64,000 nt of DNA from Burkholderia sp. WP9 (GCF_900104795.1 NZ_FNTG01000002.1:2604001-2668000); one strand, 5' to 3'; positions 1 through 9,423 are shown, counted from the stretch's first letter. A program made the numbers and translations. The notes: generated by a model not told the origin, from the sequence alone.

Positions 1-551
1 CTCTCGCGTTTTTCGTGCGCGGCGGGCGAGATGTGCACGGCCGCGCTGACGATAGAAACGCCGAGGCTGGTCGCGAGCACCGGGTCGCATCGATGAAGAT
101 CCGCGAAATCGATATCGTATTGCGAGCCCGACGTGTAGAGCACCAGTTGCTTGCGGGTCAATACGTCGCGCGTGGCGTTGTTGTCGTTGTTGTCGTGCGC
201 GGCGTCGAGCAGCGTGCGGACGATGTGATCGGTCGATCCATACGACGACACGGCGAAGATCATGTTGATCCATGGCCGCCCCCAAAACAGGATGTTCATC
301 TTATCCGCGGCGAGCGTGTACTCGGGCGCCGAAAACAGCGCGGTGAATCCATCGGCGATGCGCTGCAAGGTGCGCTGCGACGCTTCGTCGCCGGGCGAGT
401 TCGGACTGCTGCGGGCAAAGCGTTCGCCGCCGAGCGTGCCGCGCTTTTCGCAGAGCGTTTTGAGCAGCGCGCAGAACTCCTCGTGCGCGGCATCGTAGTC
501 ACGGGACTGGATCTGGGATTCGAATCGATCGAGGGAGAATTCTGTGCTCAT
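1..551 (-). CDS. HMW1C-like protein N-glycosyltransferase (GT41), N-terminal part
   Basis: The gene is open from an ATG at 549-551 to the window edge, giving 183 codons with no stop, so the C-terminal part lies outside. The translated start (MSTEFSLDRFESQIQSRDYD) and later stretches such as ADGFTALFSAP, a W-x-x-MIFA segment and STDHIVRT match, in order and spacing, the all-alpha N-terminal domain of Actinobacillus NGT/HMW1C as I remember it. These enzymes transfer glucose or galactose from UDP-sugars to Asn in the cytoplasm, usually on an adhesin encoded nearby. The catalytic GT-B domain is not visible, so activity cannot be judged. A GCATGCGG/CCGCATGC hairpin lies 21 bases upstream of the ATG in the leader. 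Confidence 0.65.
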   Translation of the reverse strand, partial: MSTEFSLDRFESQIQSRDYDAAHEEFCALLKTLCEKRGTLGGERFARSSPNSPGDEASQRTLQRIADGFTALFSAPEYTLAADKMNILFWGRPWINMIFAVSSYGSTDHIVRTLLDAAHDNNDNNATRDVLTRKQLVLYTSGSQYDIDFADLHRCDPVLATSLGVSIVSAAVHISPAAHEKRE

Positions 552-572
552 GGTGACGGTCGAGAGTGAACG

Positions 573-592
573 GCATGCGGTGTTCCGCATGC
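573..592 (-). promoter_or_regulatory. Leader hairpin upstream of the HMW1C-like gene
   Basis: GCATGCGG (573-580) and CCGCATGC (585-592) form a perfect 8-bp stem with a TGTT loop, 21 bases in front of the minus-strand ATG at 551. It could be a translation-modulating leader hairpin or simply the 3' structure of the upstream peptidase gene, which is transcribed in the same direction. No T-run follows. Confidence 0.3.
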
Positions 593-821
593 GCGTCGTG
601 TTCAATGACAGGAAGGCGGGCGACGGGGCGTGAGACCCACTGCGGATTGCGACGCGTGATGGGACGCGCGCCGCGCCGAGTGCGGGCGATGTCCACTGAC
701 TGCGTGTGTCGCCAACGGAATCCGATTGTCAAAGAATTCGACCGGGATGCATCTAGGAAGAGTCTTATTTTGAGAAAGGCATTTGACGAGGCCTCTGAGC
801 CGATGCGGTGCGAGAGCGCAC

Positions 822-2060
822 CTAGCGCCGCCGCGTGGCCCGCTTTGCCGGGGTTGTTTGGACGGCGGCGGGCTCCGGCTGCAACGGTGGCTCGGATGCC
901 ACGGGTTCCAACTGCGGCGGCGGGGCCTCCACCGGTTGTGCCGGCGCTTGCGAAGCTACGGCCTGCCCCGGCGGCGTTGCCGCTTCGCGCGGCACGGATT
1001 TGTCGCCGGCCGCCCCGATCACGCGATGCACGAAGCGCAGCTTCTCCACCACCGGCGCGGCGAGCGTGAACGGATAACCGTCCGGCATGCCAAGACTCCG
1101 GTTCAGGCTGTTCAGTGCATAGGTGAGCGGAAACCAGCGCTTCATCAGATTCTCGAAGCTGGCGTCTTCCACCGGCGTGCGATCGGTCAGCGTCGGCTCG
1201 CTCGGATCGTCGGGCAGCAGCGCAACGCCGTACGAGGTCGACGTATCCAGCACGTCGACGATCAGCATGTAATGCGCCCACGTCTCGGCCCAATCTTCCC
1301 AAGGATGCATCGTGGCATACGCGCTAATAAACGACGCCTGCCAGTCGGCCGGCGCGCCGTCCCGATAGTAGGCGTTCAACGCCTCGCCATAGTCGATGCT
1401 TTCGTCGCCGAACAGTTTGCGGAACGGTTCGAGCCAGCGCGGGTTGTTCTCGACGAGCTGGCTGAAGTAGTAGTGCCCGGTCTCGTGCCGGAAGTGGCCG
1501 AGCAAGGTCCGGTACGGCTCGCCCATCGCGGTGCGGACTTTCTCGCGGTAGGCGTCGTCGGCTTCGGCGATGTTCAGCGTGATCAGGCCGTTATCATGGC
1601 CGGTCATGACGCGCGAACCGTCGCCGCCGTCTTCGAGGAATTCGAAGGCGAGGCCATGTTCCGGGTCGGCCTGGCGCGACTTCACGTCGAGACCGAGTTC
1701 GGCCAGTGTGTACAGCAGGCGACGTTTGGCCATTTCAAGCCGATACCAGTAGAGCCGATTGTCCGGCGCGCTCAGATTCGGAATCGTCAAGGTCAACTGG
1801 CAGGCGCGGCACAGCCCGTCCGGCGAGTCGGCGGGGATCATCCAGTTACAGACGTTTTCGACGGCGTAGTTGTGGCATTGGCGGAACAGCGCACCGTCGG
1901 CGCCCGGATGCAGGCTGCGCCAGCGTCCATCGCCGGCGTCTTCGAACGCGCTGATTTCCGCCAGTTCAGGTACATAGCCGAGCAATGACTCGCAACGTTC
2001 GCAACGCACGTTTTCATAGAACACGAGGTGCGAGCAGTGATTGCAGTGGAAGGTTTTCAT
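822..2060 (-). CDS. Putative zinc-binding metallopeptidase (Peptidase_Mx type)
   Basis: The protein has 412 residues from the ATG at 2058-2060; this start leaves a zinc ribbon at the very N-terminus, with CxxC at 6-9 and CxxC at 20-23, and two more Cys pairs near residues 60-90. The catalytic signature HETGH (HExxH) is at residues 192-196, followed by a downstream acidic segment (DYGEALNAYY) that fits the third-ligand region. The last 50 or so residues are rich in Pro, Ala and Gln and end in an Arg/Lys cluster (AKRATRRR). The family is known from gene neighbourhoods with transglutaminase, ATP-grasp and alpha-E genes, and here it lies divergent from exactly those. A role in trimming or removing peptide modifications is inferred. 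Confidence 0.8.
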   Translation of the reverse strand: MKTFHCNHCSHLVFYENVRCERCESLLGYVPELAEISAFEDAGDGRWRSLHPGADGALFRQCHNYAVENVCNWMIPADSPDGLCRACQLTLTIPNLSAPDNRLYWYRLEMAKRRLLYTLAELGLDVKSRQADPEHGLAFEFLEDGGDGSRVMTGHDNGLITLNIAEADDAYREKVRTAMGEPYRTLLGHFRHETGHYYFSQLVENNPRWLEPFRKLFGDESIDYGEALNAYYRDGAPADWQASFISAYATMHPWEDWAETWAHYMLIVDVLDTSTSYGVALLPDDPSEPTLTDRTPVEDASFENLMKRWFPLTYALNSLNRSLGMPDGYPFTLAAPVVEKLRFVHRVIGAAGDKSVPREAATPPGQAVASQAPAQPVEAPPPQLEPVASEPPLQPEPAAVQTTPAKRATRRR

Positions 2061-2384
2061 CGGTCGAGCCTGGGAGGTGGAGGGCGGGCATGAGCGAACA
2101 GCTGCCGCAATCTTCATGCCGCATTTGCCAGACGTCACTGGTTTAACGCACATTACGTGCATGATCGTGCATGAGCGTTGCGCCGCTTTGGTGCGCGACC
2201 TTGGAGATGGCAGGAGAAAGGGTGCTCGGTTCGATCGACCGGACGGTCGGCCAGGCGCGGCAAACTTCATCGCAGGCGGTGATCCGGGCAGTACGGGCAG
2301 TTCAGGCGGTTTTTCGCACTTGTTCAATAAACGGCATGAAGCTTGCTTTTTGGCGGGCTGCCATCCTTCGTCCAGGAGTCCGGT
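2061..2384. promoter_or_regulatory. Divergent intergenic region of the first amidoligase/transglutaminase set
   Basis: This 324-bp region separates the zinc peptidase from the large transglutaminase gene. It holds a tandem 10-bp direct repeat (CGTGCATGAT at 2156-2165, CGTGCATGAG at 2166-2175) that also contains an imperfect palindrome TGCATGATCGTGCA (2158-2171). This is a plausible shared operator. I see no convincing gene and no clear sigma-70 boxes. Confidence 0.35.
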
Positions 2385-5300
2385 GTGTCCATACGCGTCG
2401 CGTTGCATCATGTCACACATTACCGCTACGACAGGCTGGTTTCACTGTCGCCCCAGGTCGTGCGTCTCAGGCCTGCGCCGCATTGCCGGACCCCGATCCT
2501 GTCATATTCGATGCGGGTCGAGCCGGCCGAACATTTCATCAACTGGCAGCAGGACGCGTTCGCCAACTATCAGGCGCGGCTGGTGTTCCCCGAGAAGACG
2601 CGCGAATTCAAGGTGACGGTCGATCTGATCGCCGAAATGGCGGTCTACAACCCGTTCGACTTCTTTCTGGAGCCTTCGGCCGAGCGATTCCCGTTCGAAT
2701 ACTCACCCGGCCTCGCGCTGGAACTCGCGCCGTACCTCGTCAAGCGGCCGATGACGCCGCGCTTCGCCGAATTCGTCAAGAGTATCGACCGCACGCCGGC
2801 CGCCACCGCCGACTTTCTCGTCGGCCTGAATCAGCGGCTGCAACGCGAGATTCGCTACCTGATCCGGATGGAGCCGGGCGTGCAGACGCCCGAGGAAACG
2901 CTCGTGAGCGCGGCGGGATCGTGCCGCGATTCCGGCTGGCTGCTGGTCGAGACCTTGCGGCAACTGGGGCTGGCGGCGCGCTTCGTGTCCGGCTACCTGC
3001 TGCAACTCGCGCCCGACGTCAAATCTATCGACGGCCCCAGCGGCACCGAGGTCGATTTCACCGACCTGCACGCGTGGTGCGAGGTGTATCTGCCGGGTGC
3101 GGGCTGGATCGGCCTCGATCCGACCTCCGGGCTGCTGGCGGGCGAAGGGCATATCCCCGTCGCCTGCACGCCCGAGCCGGGCAGCGCGGCGCCGATCTCC
3201 GGCGCCGTGGACGAATCCGAGGTCGAGTTCGAACACACCATGTCGATCGAACGGGTGCTGGAGACGCCGCGCGTCACCAAGCCGTTCAGCGAAACCGTGT
3301 GGGCCGACGTGCTGAAAATGGGCGCCCACGTGGACCAGCAACTCGCCGGCATGGACGTGCGTCTGACCATGGGCGGCGAGCCGACCTTCGTCTCGGTACG
3401 CGATCGCGACGCCGCCGAATGGAACACGGACGCGCTCGGCCCGACCAAGCGCGGCTACGCGGTCGCGCTGATGGAAAAGCTGCGCGCGCGCTACGGCGCG
3501 AACGGCTTCCTGCATATCGGCCAGGGCAAGTGGTATCCGGGCGAGCAATTGCCGCGCTGGGCCATGTCGCTGTACTGGCGCGCCGACGGCGAGCCGTGCT
3601 GGCACAACCCCGCGCTGTTCGCGGACGAGCGCGAGCCCGGCACCTACACGGCTGCCGACGCGCAACGCTTCCTCGCGCATCTGGCGACGAAGCTCGCGCT
3701 CGACGCGGACTGCATCCAGCCCGGCTTTGAGGACGTCTGGTACTACTTGTGGCGCGAGCGCCGTCTGCCGGTCAACGTCGATCCACTCGACGCGCGGCTG
3801 GACGACGAACTGGAGCGCGTGCGTCTGCGCCGCGTATTCGACGCGGGGCTGGGCGGCGCGACCGGTTACGTGCTGCCGCTCGCGCGCGAACGCGAGGTGC
3901 CGCACGAGGCGCCGAAGTGGGTCAGCGGCCGCTGGTTCTTCCGCGACGAGCGCATGTTCCTGATTCCGGGCGATTCGCCAATGGGCTATCGACTGCCGCT
4001 CGATTCGCTGCCGTGGGTGTCGAAGACCGACTACCCGTATCAGCACGCGCACGACCCGTTCGCGCCACCGGTGCCGTTGCGTTCGGCCGCGCAATTGCGC
4101 ATGCAATACGACGGCGAGCAACGCGGCATGAGCCCCGCCGATGCGCGACGCGCGGCGGCATTGTCGACTTCGGCGGCGGAGCTGCTGAGCGGCATGCCGG
4201 GCGGCGGTGTGCTGGCCTATGCGCGTCAGCCCGGCGATGAGCCGATGCCGGCGCGCGGGCAGTCGTCGAAGGAAACGATCCGGACGGCGATTTGCGTCGA
4301 AGCGCGCGACCCGAAGCGGGCAGCCGGTCCAAAAGCCGAAACGGAGGCGTTCGGCAGCGGGCGGACTCTGCTGCATGTGTTCATGCCGCCGCTCACCGAA
4401 CTCGACGACTATCTCGACCTGCTCGCAGCCGTCGAAGCGACGGCCGCCGAGTTGCGCATGCAGGTGGTGCTCGAAGGTTATCCGCCGCCGCGTGACGCGC
4501 GCCTGAAAGTGCTGCAGGTCACGCCGGACCCCGGCGTGATCGAGGTGAACATTCATCCCGCGGCGAACTGGGAGCAACTGGTCGACCACACGGAGTATCT
4601 GTATCAGTCCGCGGCGGAGAGCTATCTCAGCAGCGAGAAGTTCATGACCGACGGCCGCCACACCGGAACCGGCGGCGGCAATCACTTCGTGCTCGGCGGC
4701 GCGACGCCCGCGGATAGTCCGTTCCTGCGCCGCCCCGACCTGCTGGCGAGCCTGATCGCTTATTGGCACAACCATCCATCGCTGTCGTATCTGTTTTCCG
4801 GGCTGTTCATCGGACCGACCAGCCAGGCGCCGCGGGTCGACGAAGCGCGCAACGACCAGGTCTACGAGCTCGAAGTGGCGTTTCGCGAATTGCAGCGGCA
4901 GATCGACATGCTCGGCGGCCGCGAAAGCGCGAGCCTGCCGCCGTGGATGATCGACCGGTCGCTGCGCAACATCCTGATCGACGTGACGGGCAACACGCAC
5001 CGCGCCGAGTTCTGCATCGACAAGCTCTATTCGCCGGACGGCCCGACCGGCCGTCTCGGCCTGCTCGAATTGCGCGGCTTCGAAATGCCGCCGCACGCGC
5101 GCATGAGTCTGGTGCAGCAACTGCTGCTGCGCGCGCTGGTGGCGCGCTTCTGGCACACGCCGTACACGCAGCGGCTCACCCGTTGGGGCACGGAGTTGCA
5201 CGACCGCTTCCTGCTCGGCACCTTCGTGAAGATGGATTTCGACGACGTGCTCGGCGAACTGAACCGCGCGGGCTACGCTTTCGACAGCAGCTGGTTCGCG

Positions 5301-5858
5301 CCGCACTTCGAATTCCGTTTCCCGCTGGTCGGCGAAACCACGGTGAACGGCGTCTCGCTGACGATTCGCAACGCACTCGAACCGTGGCATGTGATGGGCG
5401 AGGAGGGCTCGGCGGGCGGCACGGTGCGTTACGTGGATTCTTCGGTGGAGCGGCTCGAAGTGCGTGCGCTCGGCCTGAACGACAACCGCCATGTGCTGAC
5501 CGTCAACGGCGTGCCGGTGCCGTTGCAGCCGACTGGCCGCGTCAGCGAATATGTGGCCGGCGTGCGCTTTCGCGCGTGGTCGCAGCCGTCGGCGCTGCAT
5601 CCGACCATCGGCGTGGACGCGCCGCTCACTTTCGATCTGGTCGATACATGGAGTGGCCGCTCGGTGGGCGGATGCCAGTATCATGTCGCTCATCCGGGCG
5701 GGCGCAATTACCAGACCTTCCCGATCAACGCCTATGAGGCGGAAAGCCGGCGGCGCGCGCGCTTCTTCGCGACGGGACACACGCCGGGGCCGCTCACGGT
5801 CGATGCACCTCAGCGCAGTCTGGAGTTTCCTTTCACACTGGATCTGCGCTACTGGTAA
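2385..5858 (+). CDS. Large transglutaminase-like protein with DUF2126 amidoligase-like domain
   Basis: The start is a GTG at 2385, chosen because AGGAG sits at 2374-2378, seven bases upstream, and because the N-terminus (VSIRVALHHVTHYRYD) is the usual beginning of the bacterial transglutaminase N-domain. The product has 1157 residues. A papain-like transglutaminase core carries the triad Cys180 (AGSCRD), His229 (LHAWCE) and Asp245 (GLDPTSG). From about residue 300 to the end is the long DUF2126 region, annotated in the literature as a putative COOH-NH2 ligase (amidoligase). Such proteins accompany circularly permuted ATP-grasp and alpha-E proteins, the next gene here, 29 bp downstream. Substrate is unknown; peptide or protein modification is the standing prediction. 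Confidence 0.88.
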   Translation: MSIRVALHHVTHYRYDRLVSLSPQVVRLRPAPHCRTPILSYSMRVEPAEHFINWQQDAFANYQARLVFPEKTREFKVTVDLIAEMAVYNPFDFFLEPSAERFPFEYSPGLALELAPYLVKRPMTPRFAEFVKSIDRTPAATADFLVGLNQRLQREIRYLIRMEPGVQTPEETLVSAAGSCRDSGWLLVETLRQLGLAARFVSGYLLQLAPDVKSIDGPSGTEVDFTDLHAWCEVYLPGAGWIGLDPTSGLLAGEGHIPVACTPEPGSAAPISGAVDESEVEFEHTMSIERVLETPRVTKPFSETVWADVLKMGAHVDQQLAGMDVRLTMGGEPTFVSVRDRDAAEWNTDALGPTKRGYAVALMEKLRARYGANGFLHIGQGKWYPGEQLPRWAMSLYWRADGEPCWHNPALFADEREPGTYTAADAQRFLAHLATKLALDADCIQPGFEDVWYYLWRERRLPVNVDPLDARLDDELERVRLRRVFDAGLGGATGYVLPLAREREVPHEAPKWVSGRWFFRDERMFLIPGDSPMGYRLPLDSLPWVSKTDYPYQHAHDPFAPPVPLRSAAQLRMQYDGEQRGMSPADARRAAALSTSAAELLSGMPGGGVLAYARQPGDEPMPARGQSSKETIRTAICVEARDPKRAAGPKAETEAFGSGRTLLHVFMPPLTELDDYLDLLAAVEATAAELRMQVVLEGYPPPRDARLKVLQVTPDPGVIEVNIHPAANWEQLVDHTEYLYQSAAESYLSSEKFMTDGRHTGTGGGNHFVLGGATPADSPFLRRPDLLASLIAYWHNHPSLSYLFSGLFIGPTSQAPRVDEARNDQVYELEVAFRELQRQIDMLGGRESASLPPWMIDRSLRNILIDVTGNTHRAEFCIDKLYSPDGPTGRLGLLELRGFEMPPHARMSLVQQLLLRALVARFWHTPYTQRLTRWGTELHDRFLLGTFVKMDFDDVLGELNRAGYAFDSSWFAPHFEFRFPLVGETTVNGVSLTIRNALEPWHVMGEEGSAGGTVRYVDSSVERLEVRALGLNDNRHVLTVNGVPVPLQPTGRVSEYVAGVRFRAWSQPSALHPTIGVDAPLTFDLVDTWSGRSVGGCQYHVAHPGGRNYQTFPINAYEAESRRRARFFATGHTPGPLTVDAPQRSLEFPFTLDLRYW

Positions 5859-5887
5859 AACCAGCACACACTTAAAACGACACGACC

Positions 5888-8536
5888 TTGGCCTTTCAAT
5901 CGACTTTTCCCTTCGAAACGTCCGCGGCGCGCGCGGACGCTTCGTCCCTGTTGCGCCTGCTACCGGCCCACGAGGGACACTGGGACGAGTTGCGCGACGC
6001 CTCGGGCGCGTTGCGCGAACCGTGGCGGCAGTTCTTCGAGCGGCTGGGCGAAGTCGGCATCGCGCGGCTCGACGACGATCTCGCCTCGGTCGCGCAGCAG
6101 ATCCGCGACAACGACATCAGCTACAACGTCTACGCGGATAACGGCGAGCCGCGGCCGTGGGCGCTCGACCTGCTGCCGTTCCTGATCGGCGAGGACGAGT
6201 GGGCCCATATCGAGCGCGGCGTGACGCAGCGCGCGCATCTGCTCAACGCGATCGTCGCCGATATTTATGGGCCGCAAACCCTGCTCGAACGCGGGCAATT
6301 GCCGCCCGCGCTGGTGTTCGGTCATCCCGGCTATCTGCGCTCGGTGAAGGGCTTCACGCCGCCGGGCGGCCAGTATCTGCAGGTGGTCGCGGTGGATCTG
6401 GCGCGCACGCCCAACGGCGACTGGACCGTGATGGCGCATCGCACCGAGGCGCCGTCCGGGCTCGGTTACGCGCTGGAAAACCGCCTGATCATGTCGACGC
6501 TGTTCGCCGATCCGTTTCGCGCCTTGCGTGTAAGCCGGCTCGCGCCGACCTATTCGCAACTGATCGCGACCCTCGTGCAGGCGGCGCAGGCCACCATGCG
6601 GGACGACGGCGAAGGCGTCGACCGTTCGCCGCATATCGCCTTCCTCACGCCGGGGCCGTTTAGCGAAACCTACTTCGAGCACGTGTTTCTGGCGCGCTAT
6701 CTCGGCGTGACGCTGGTCGAAGGCAAAGACCTGACGGTGCGCGATGACAAGCTCTACCTGAAGACGCTCGCCGGTCTCGAACGCGTGCACGTGGTGCTGC
6801 GGCGTCTGGACGACGCGTTCTGCGACCCGGTCGAGCTGCGCGCCGATTCGAGCATCGGCGTGCCCGGTTTGCTGCAGGTGATGCGCGCGGGCAATGTGAT
6901 CGTCTCGAACGTGCCGGGCTCGGGCTTTGTCGAATCGCCGGCCCTGCACGGCTTTCTGCCCGGCATTGCCGAAGTGCTGCTCGGCGAAGACCTCGTGCTG
7001 CCGAGCGTGCCGACATGGTGGTGCGGCGAAAAGGCGGCGCGCAATCATGCCTTCGCGCGCCTCGACGAGGCGTTCATCGTGCCGACGTGGCCGGTCACCG
7101 GGCGCGATGCGCCGCCGGGCGTGGAGCAGGGCAGGCAGCGCCTGTCGGCGTGGCGCGAGCGTATCGAGGCCATGCCGGACACCTACACGATCCAGCAGGC
7201 GCAACGTTTTTCCTGCACGCCGCGTTACGAAGACGGCACCATTGGCCGCCGTCCGTCGGTTCTGCGCGTCTATGCGATTGCGGACGTCAACGGCGGCTGG
7301 CATGTAATGCCGGGCGGTTTCACCCGCCTCGCCGCCGAACGCCAGACCACGGTGTCCATGCAGTATGGCGGCAGCAGCGTCGATACGTGGGTGCTGTCGA
7401 GCCAGCCGACTTCGACCTTCACGTTGCTGCCTTCGCCGATGCAGCCCGCCGACCTTGCGCGCAAACACCGCACCGTGTCGAGCCGCGCGGCGGAAAACCT
7501 GTTCTGGGCCGGGCGGTACGGCGAGCGCGCCGAAAACAACGTGCGGCTGCTACGCCTGATTCTCGGCTCGCTGGAAGGCAACGACGCCGACGCAATGTTT
7601 CCGACCCTGGTCGAACTCGCCATGCATTGCGGGCTCGTGCAATCCGGCGACATGTTCTCGCCCCATTCGCCGCAAGCCTTCGAGCGCGCTCTCGTTGCCA
7701 ATCTGAGCGAGAGCACCGGCGCCGCGAGCATCGGCCAGAACCTGAACTGCCAGGCGCGCTCGAACGGGGAAGTGCGCGGGCGTCTGTCGAACGATCACTG
7801 GCGCACGATTCTCGCGGCGCGCAACGACTTCCGCGACGCGTTGCAGACACTGATGCCCGCTCCGGGGTACAGCGGTGGGGGATCGCAAGGCAACGGCAAT
7901 AGCAATGGCAACGGCAACGGCCGTGGCGAGCGCTACGAACGTTACGATCGCGTCACGCTGATGAACGCGCTCGAACGCCTGTCGGTGCAGTTGTCGGCGA
8001 TCAGCGGCGCACAGGGCGACCGCATGACACGCGACGAAGCGTGGCGTCTCCTGTTCGTGGGCCGTCACATCGAGCGCGTGTCGGCGATGACGTCGTTCCT
8101 GCGCGTAGTCGCCGACAAAGGTCAACTCTCCACGCCCGCCGGCTTCGACCTGCTGCTGCAGTTGTTCGACAGCACGCTCACGTATCGCTCGCTCTATCCT
8201 GGCCGCTTCGAGGTGCCGGCGCTGCTCGACCTGCTGGTCATCGAGCCGACCAATCCGCGCGGCATCTACGGCGTCTACGAGCGTCTGCGCAAGAAGCTCG
8301 ACGAGATCGCGGTGGCGGCGGGCAGCACGCGGCATCGTCCGTTCGCGGAACTGATGGCGCCTGCCGCTTCGTTGCCTTCGCTCGAATCGCTGTGTACCGT
8401 CGACGAAGACGGCGCCTATGCCAATCTGATTGCGGTATGCGATCAGATCGGCGCTTATGCCGGCGCGGCCGCCCATGAAATCAGCGCGCGCTATTTCAGT
8501 CACGCCAGCACCGTCGCTTCGCAGGTGTGGTCATGA
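5888..8536 (+). CDS. Circularly permuted ATP-grasp and alpha-E (DUF403) fusion protein
   Basis: This is an 882-residue protein from a TTG at 5888, the only start near the previous stop; no strong ribosome site is visible. Residues 1 to about 500 match the circularly permuted ATP-grasp family (LENRLIMSTLFAD, FLTPGPFSETYFEH, VEGKDLTVRDD, SSIGVPGLLQ). From about residue 535 the alpha-helical alpha-E domain begins (SRAAENLFWAGRYGERAENN). The Gly-rich nucleotide loop seen in the second copy (KEVHGAGGYGM) has no counterpart here; the equivalent stretch reads EAFIVPTWPV, so ATP use is doubtful. A Gly-Asn repeat linker interrupts the alpha-E part at residues 668-677. The stop overlaps the next start (ATGA). 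Confidence 0.85.
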   Translation: MAFQSTFPFETSAARADASSLLRLLPAHEGHWDELRDASGALREPWRQFFERLGEVGIARLDDDLASVAQQIRDNDISYNVYADNGEPRPWALDLLPFLIGEDEWAHIERGVTQRAHLLNAIVADIYGPQTLLERGQLPPALVFGHPGYLRSVKGFTPPGGQYLQVVAVDLARTPNGDWTVMAHRTEAPSGLGYALENRLIMSTLFADPFRALRVSRLAPTYSQLIATLVQAAQATMRDDGEGVDRSPHIAFLTPGPFSETYFEHVFLARYLGVTLVEGKDLTVRDDKLYLKTLAGLERVHVVLRRLDDAFCDPVELRADSSIGVPGLLQVMRAGNVIVSNVPGSGFVESPALHGFLPGIAEVLLGEDLVLPSVPTWWCGEKAARNHAFARLDEAFIVPTWPVTGRDAPPGVEQGRQRLSAWRERIEAMPDTYTIQQAQRFSCTPRYEDGTIGRRPSVLRVYAIADVNGGWHVMPGGFTRLAAERQTTVSMQYGGSSVDTWVLSSQPTSTFTLLPSPMQPADLARKHRTVSSRAAENLFWAGRYGERAENNVRLLRLILGSLEGNDADAMFPTLVELAMHCGLVQSGDMFSPHSPQAFERALVANLSESTGAASIGQNLNCQARSNGEVRGRLSNDHWRTILAARNDFRDALQTLMPAPGYSGGGSQGNGNSNGNGNGRGERYERYDRVTLMNALERLSVQLSAISGAQGDRMTRDEAWRLLFVGRHIERVSAMTSFLRVVADKGQLSTPAGFDLLLQLFDSTLTYRSLYPGRFEVPALLDLLVIEPTNPRGIYGVYERLRKKLDEIAVAAGSTRHRPFAELMAPAASLPSLESLCTVDEDGAYANLIAVCDQIGAYAGAAAHEISARYFSHASTVASQVWS
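7889..7918 (+). repeat. In-frame hexanucleotide repeat (GGCAAY)
   Basis: Five six-base units (GGCAAC, GGCAAT, AGCAAT, GGCAAC, GGCAAC) encode an alternating Gly/Asn linker at residues 668-677 of the ATP-grasp/alpha-E fusion. Units of six keep the frame, so length changes would alter a loop and not switch the gene off. Confidence 0.7.
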
Positions 8537-9423
8537 AGAACGCGCCGACCGTGCTGTCCGTTTCGCATCGCACGACTTATCGCTATTCCACGTATGTGGA
8601 GATCGCGCAGCATCTCGCGACAATCCGGCCGATCGCCTGCGCGTGGCAGCGCGTGGTGTCGCACAGCGAAACGATCGAACCCGAGCCGTCGTATCTGAAT
8701 AGCCGCATCGACGCATTCGGCAACGACGTCCTGTATTTCGCGCTGGATGCGCCGCACGAGCGCTTGCAACTCGTCAGCGAAACCACGGTGGCGCTCACGC
8801 CGCGCTGGACCGACCTCGATCCCGAGGCGACACCCGAATGGGACGACGTGTCCGACGCGCTGCGGTTTCGCGTCGGCGGGCAGTTCCGGCCCGAGGTGGA
8901 GTTCTGTTTCGCGTCGCCGAACATCGTGCCGCGGCCGTCGCTGCGCGCCTATGCATTGCCGAGTTTTCCGCCCGGCATGCCCATTGCCGCGGGCGCGATC
9001 GATCTGATGCACCGCATTCACGAAGACTTCGCCTACAAACCTTCCGCGACGATGTTCGATACACCCGCCGAACGCGCCTTCGAATTGAAGAGCGGCGTGT
9101 GCCAGGACTTCGCGCAGGTGATGATCGGCTGCTTGCGCTCGCTGGGATTGCCGGCGCGCTACGTGAGCGGTTATCTGCGCAACGATCCGCCGCCTGGGCA
9201 GCCGCGTCTGATCGGCGCGGACGCGTCCCATGCGTGGGTGTCGGTGCATTGCCCCGGCAGCGGCTGGATCGATCTCGATCCGACCAACGACGTGCTCGCC
9301 GATGTGGATCACGTGACGCTTGCAATCGGCCGCGATTACAGCGACGTGTCCTTGCTGCGCGGGATGATTCTCGGCGGCGGCGCGCATCGGGTGGAAGTGG
9401 GTGTGACGGTTCTCGCGCTTTAG
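8533..9423 (+). CDS. Transglutaminase family protein (first set)
   Basis: The product has 296 residues from the ATG at 8533, whose last two bases are part of the previous gene's TGA (ATGA), typical of translational coupling. It has the bacterial transglutaminase N-domain (LSVSHRTTYRYSTY) and a core with Cys190 (KSGVCQDFAQ), His233 (ASHAWVSV) and Asp249 (WIDLDPTND). It is a stand-alone version of the transglutaminase fold that also begins the 1157-residue protein. Function is inferred as an amide-bond hydrolase or transferase in the same pathway. No signal peptide, so cytoplasmic. Confidence 0.85.
   Translation: MKNAPTVLSVSHRTTYRYSTYVEIAQHLATIRPIACAWQRVVSHSETIEPEPSYLNSRIDAFGNDVLYFALDAPHERLQLVSETTVALTPRWTDLDPEATPEWDDVSDALRFRVGGQFRPEVEFCFASPNIVPRPSLRAYALPSFPPGMPIAAGAIDLMHRIHEDFAYKPSATMFDTPAERAFELKSGVCQDFAQVMIGCLRSLGLPARYVSGYLRNDPPPGQPRLIGADASHAWVSVHCPGSGWIDLDPTNDVLADVDHVTLAIGRDYSDVSLLRGMILGGGAHRVEVGVTVLAL

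Noticed and set aside
160..205. GTTGTTGTCGTTGTTGTCGT-type triplet run
   Set aside because: It encodes an Asn/Asp-rich loop (DNNDNATR) on the minus strand of the HMW1C-like gene, so it is coding sequence and not a separate repeat.
2703..5867. Very long open frame on the minus strand opposite the large transglutaminase gene
   Set aside because: It is the antisense shadow of a high-GC gene, rich in Arg/His/Ala without domain features; the plus-strand protein has clear catalytic motifs.
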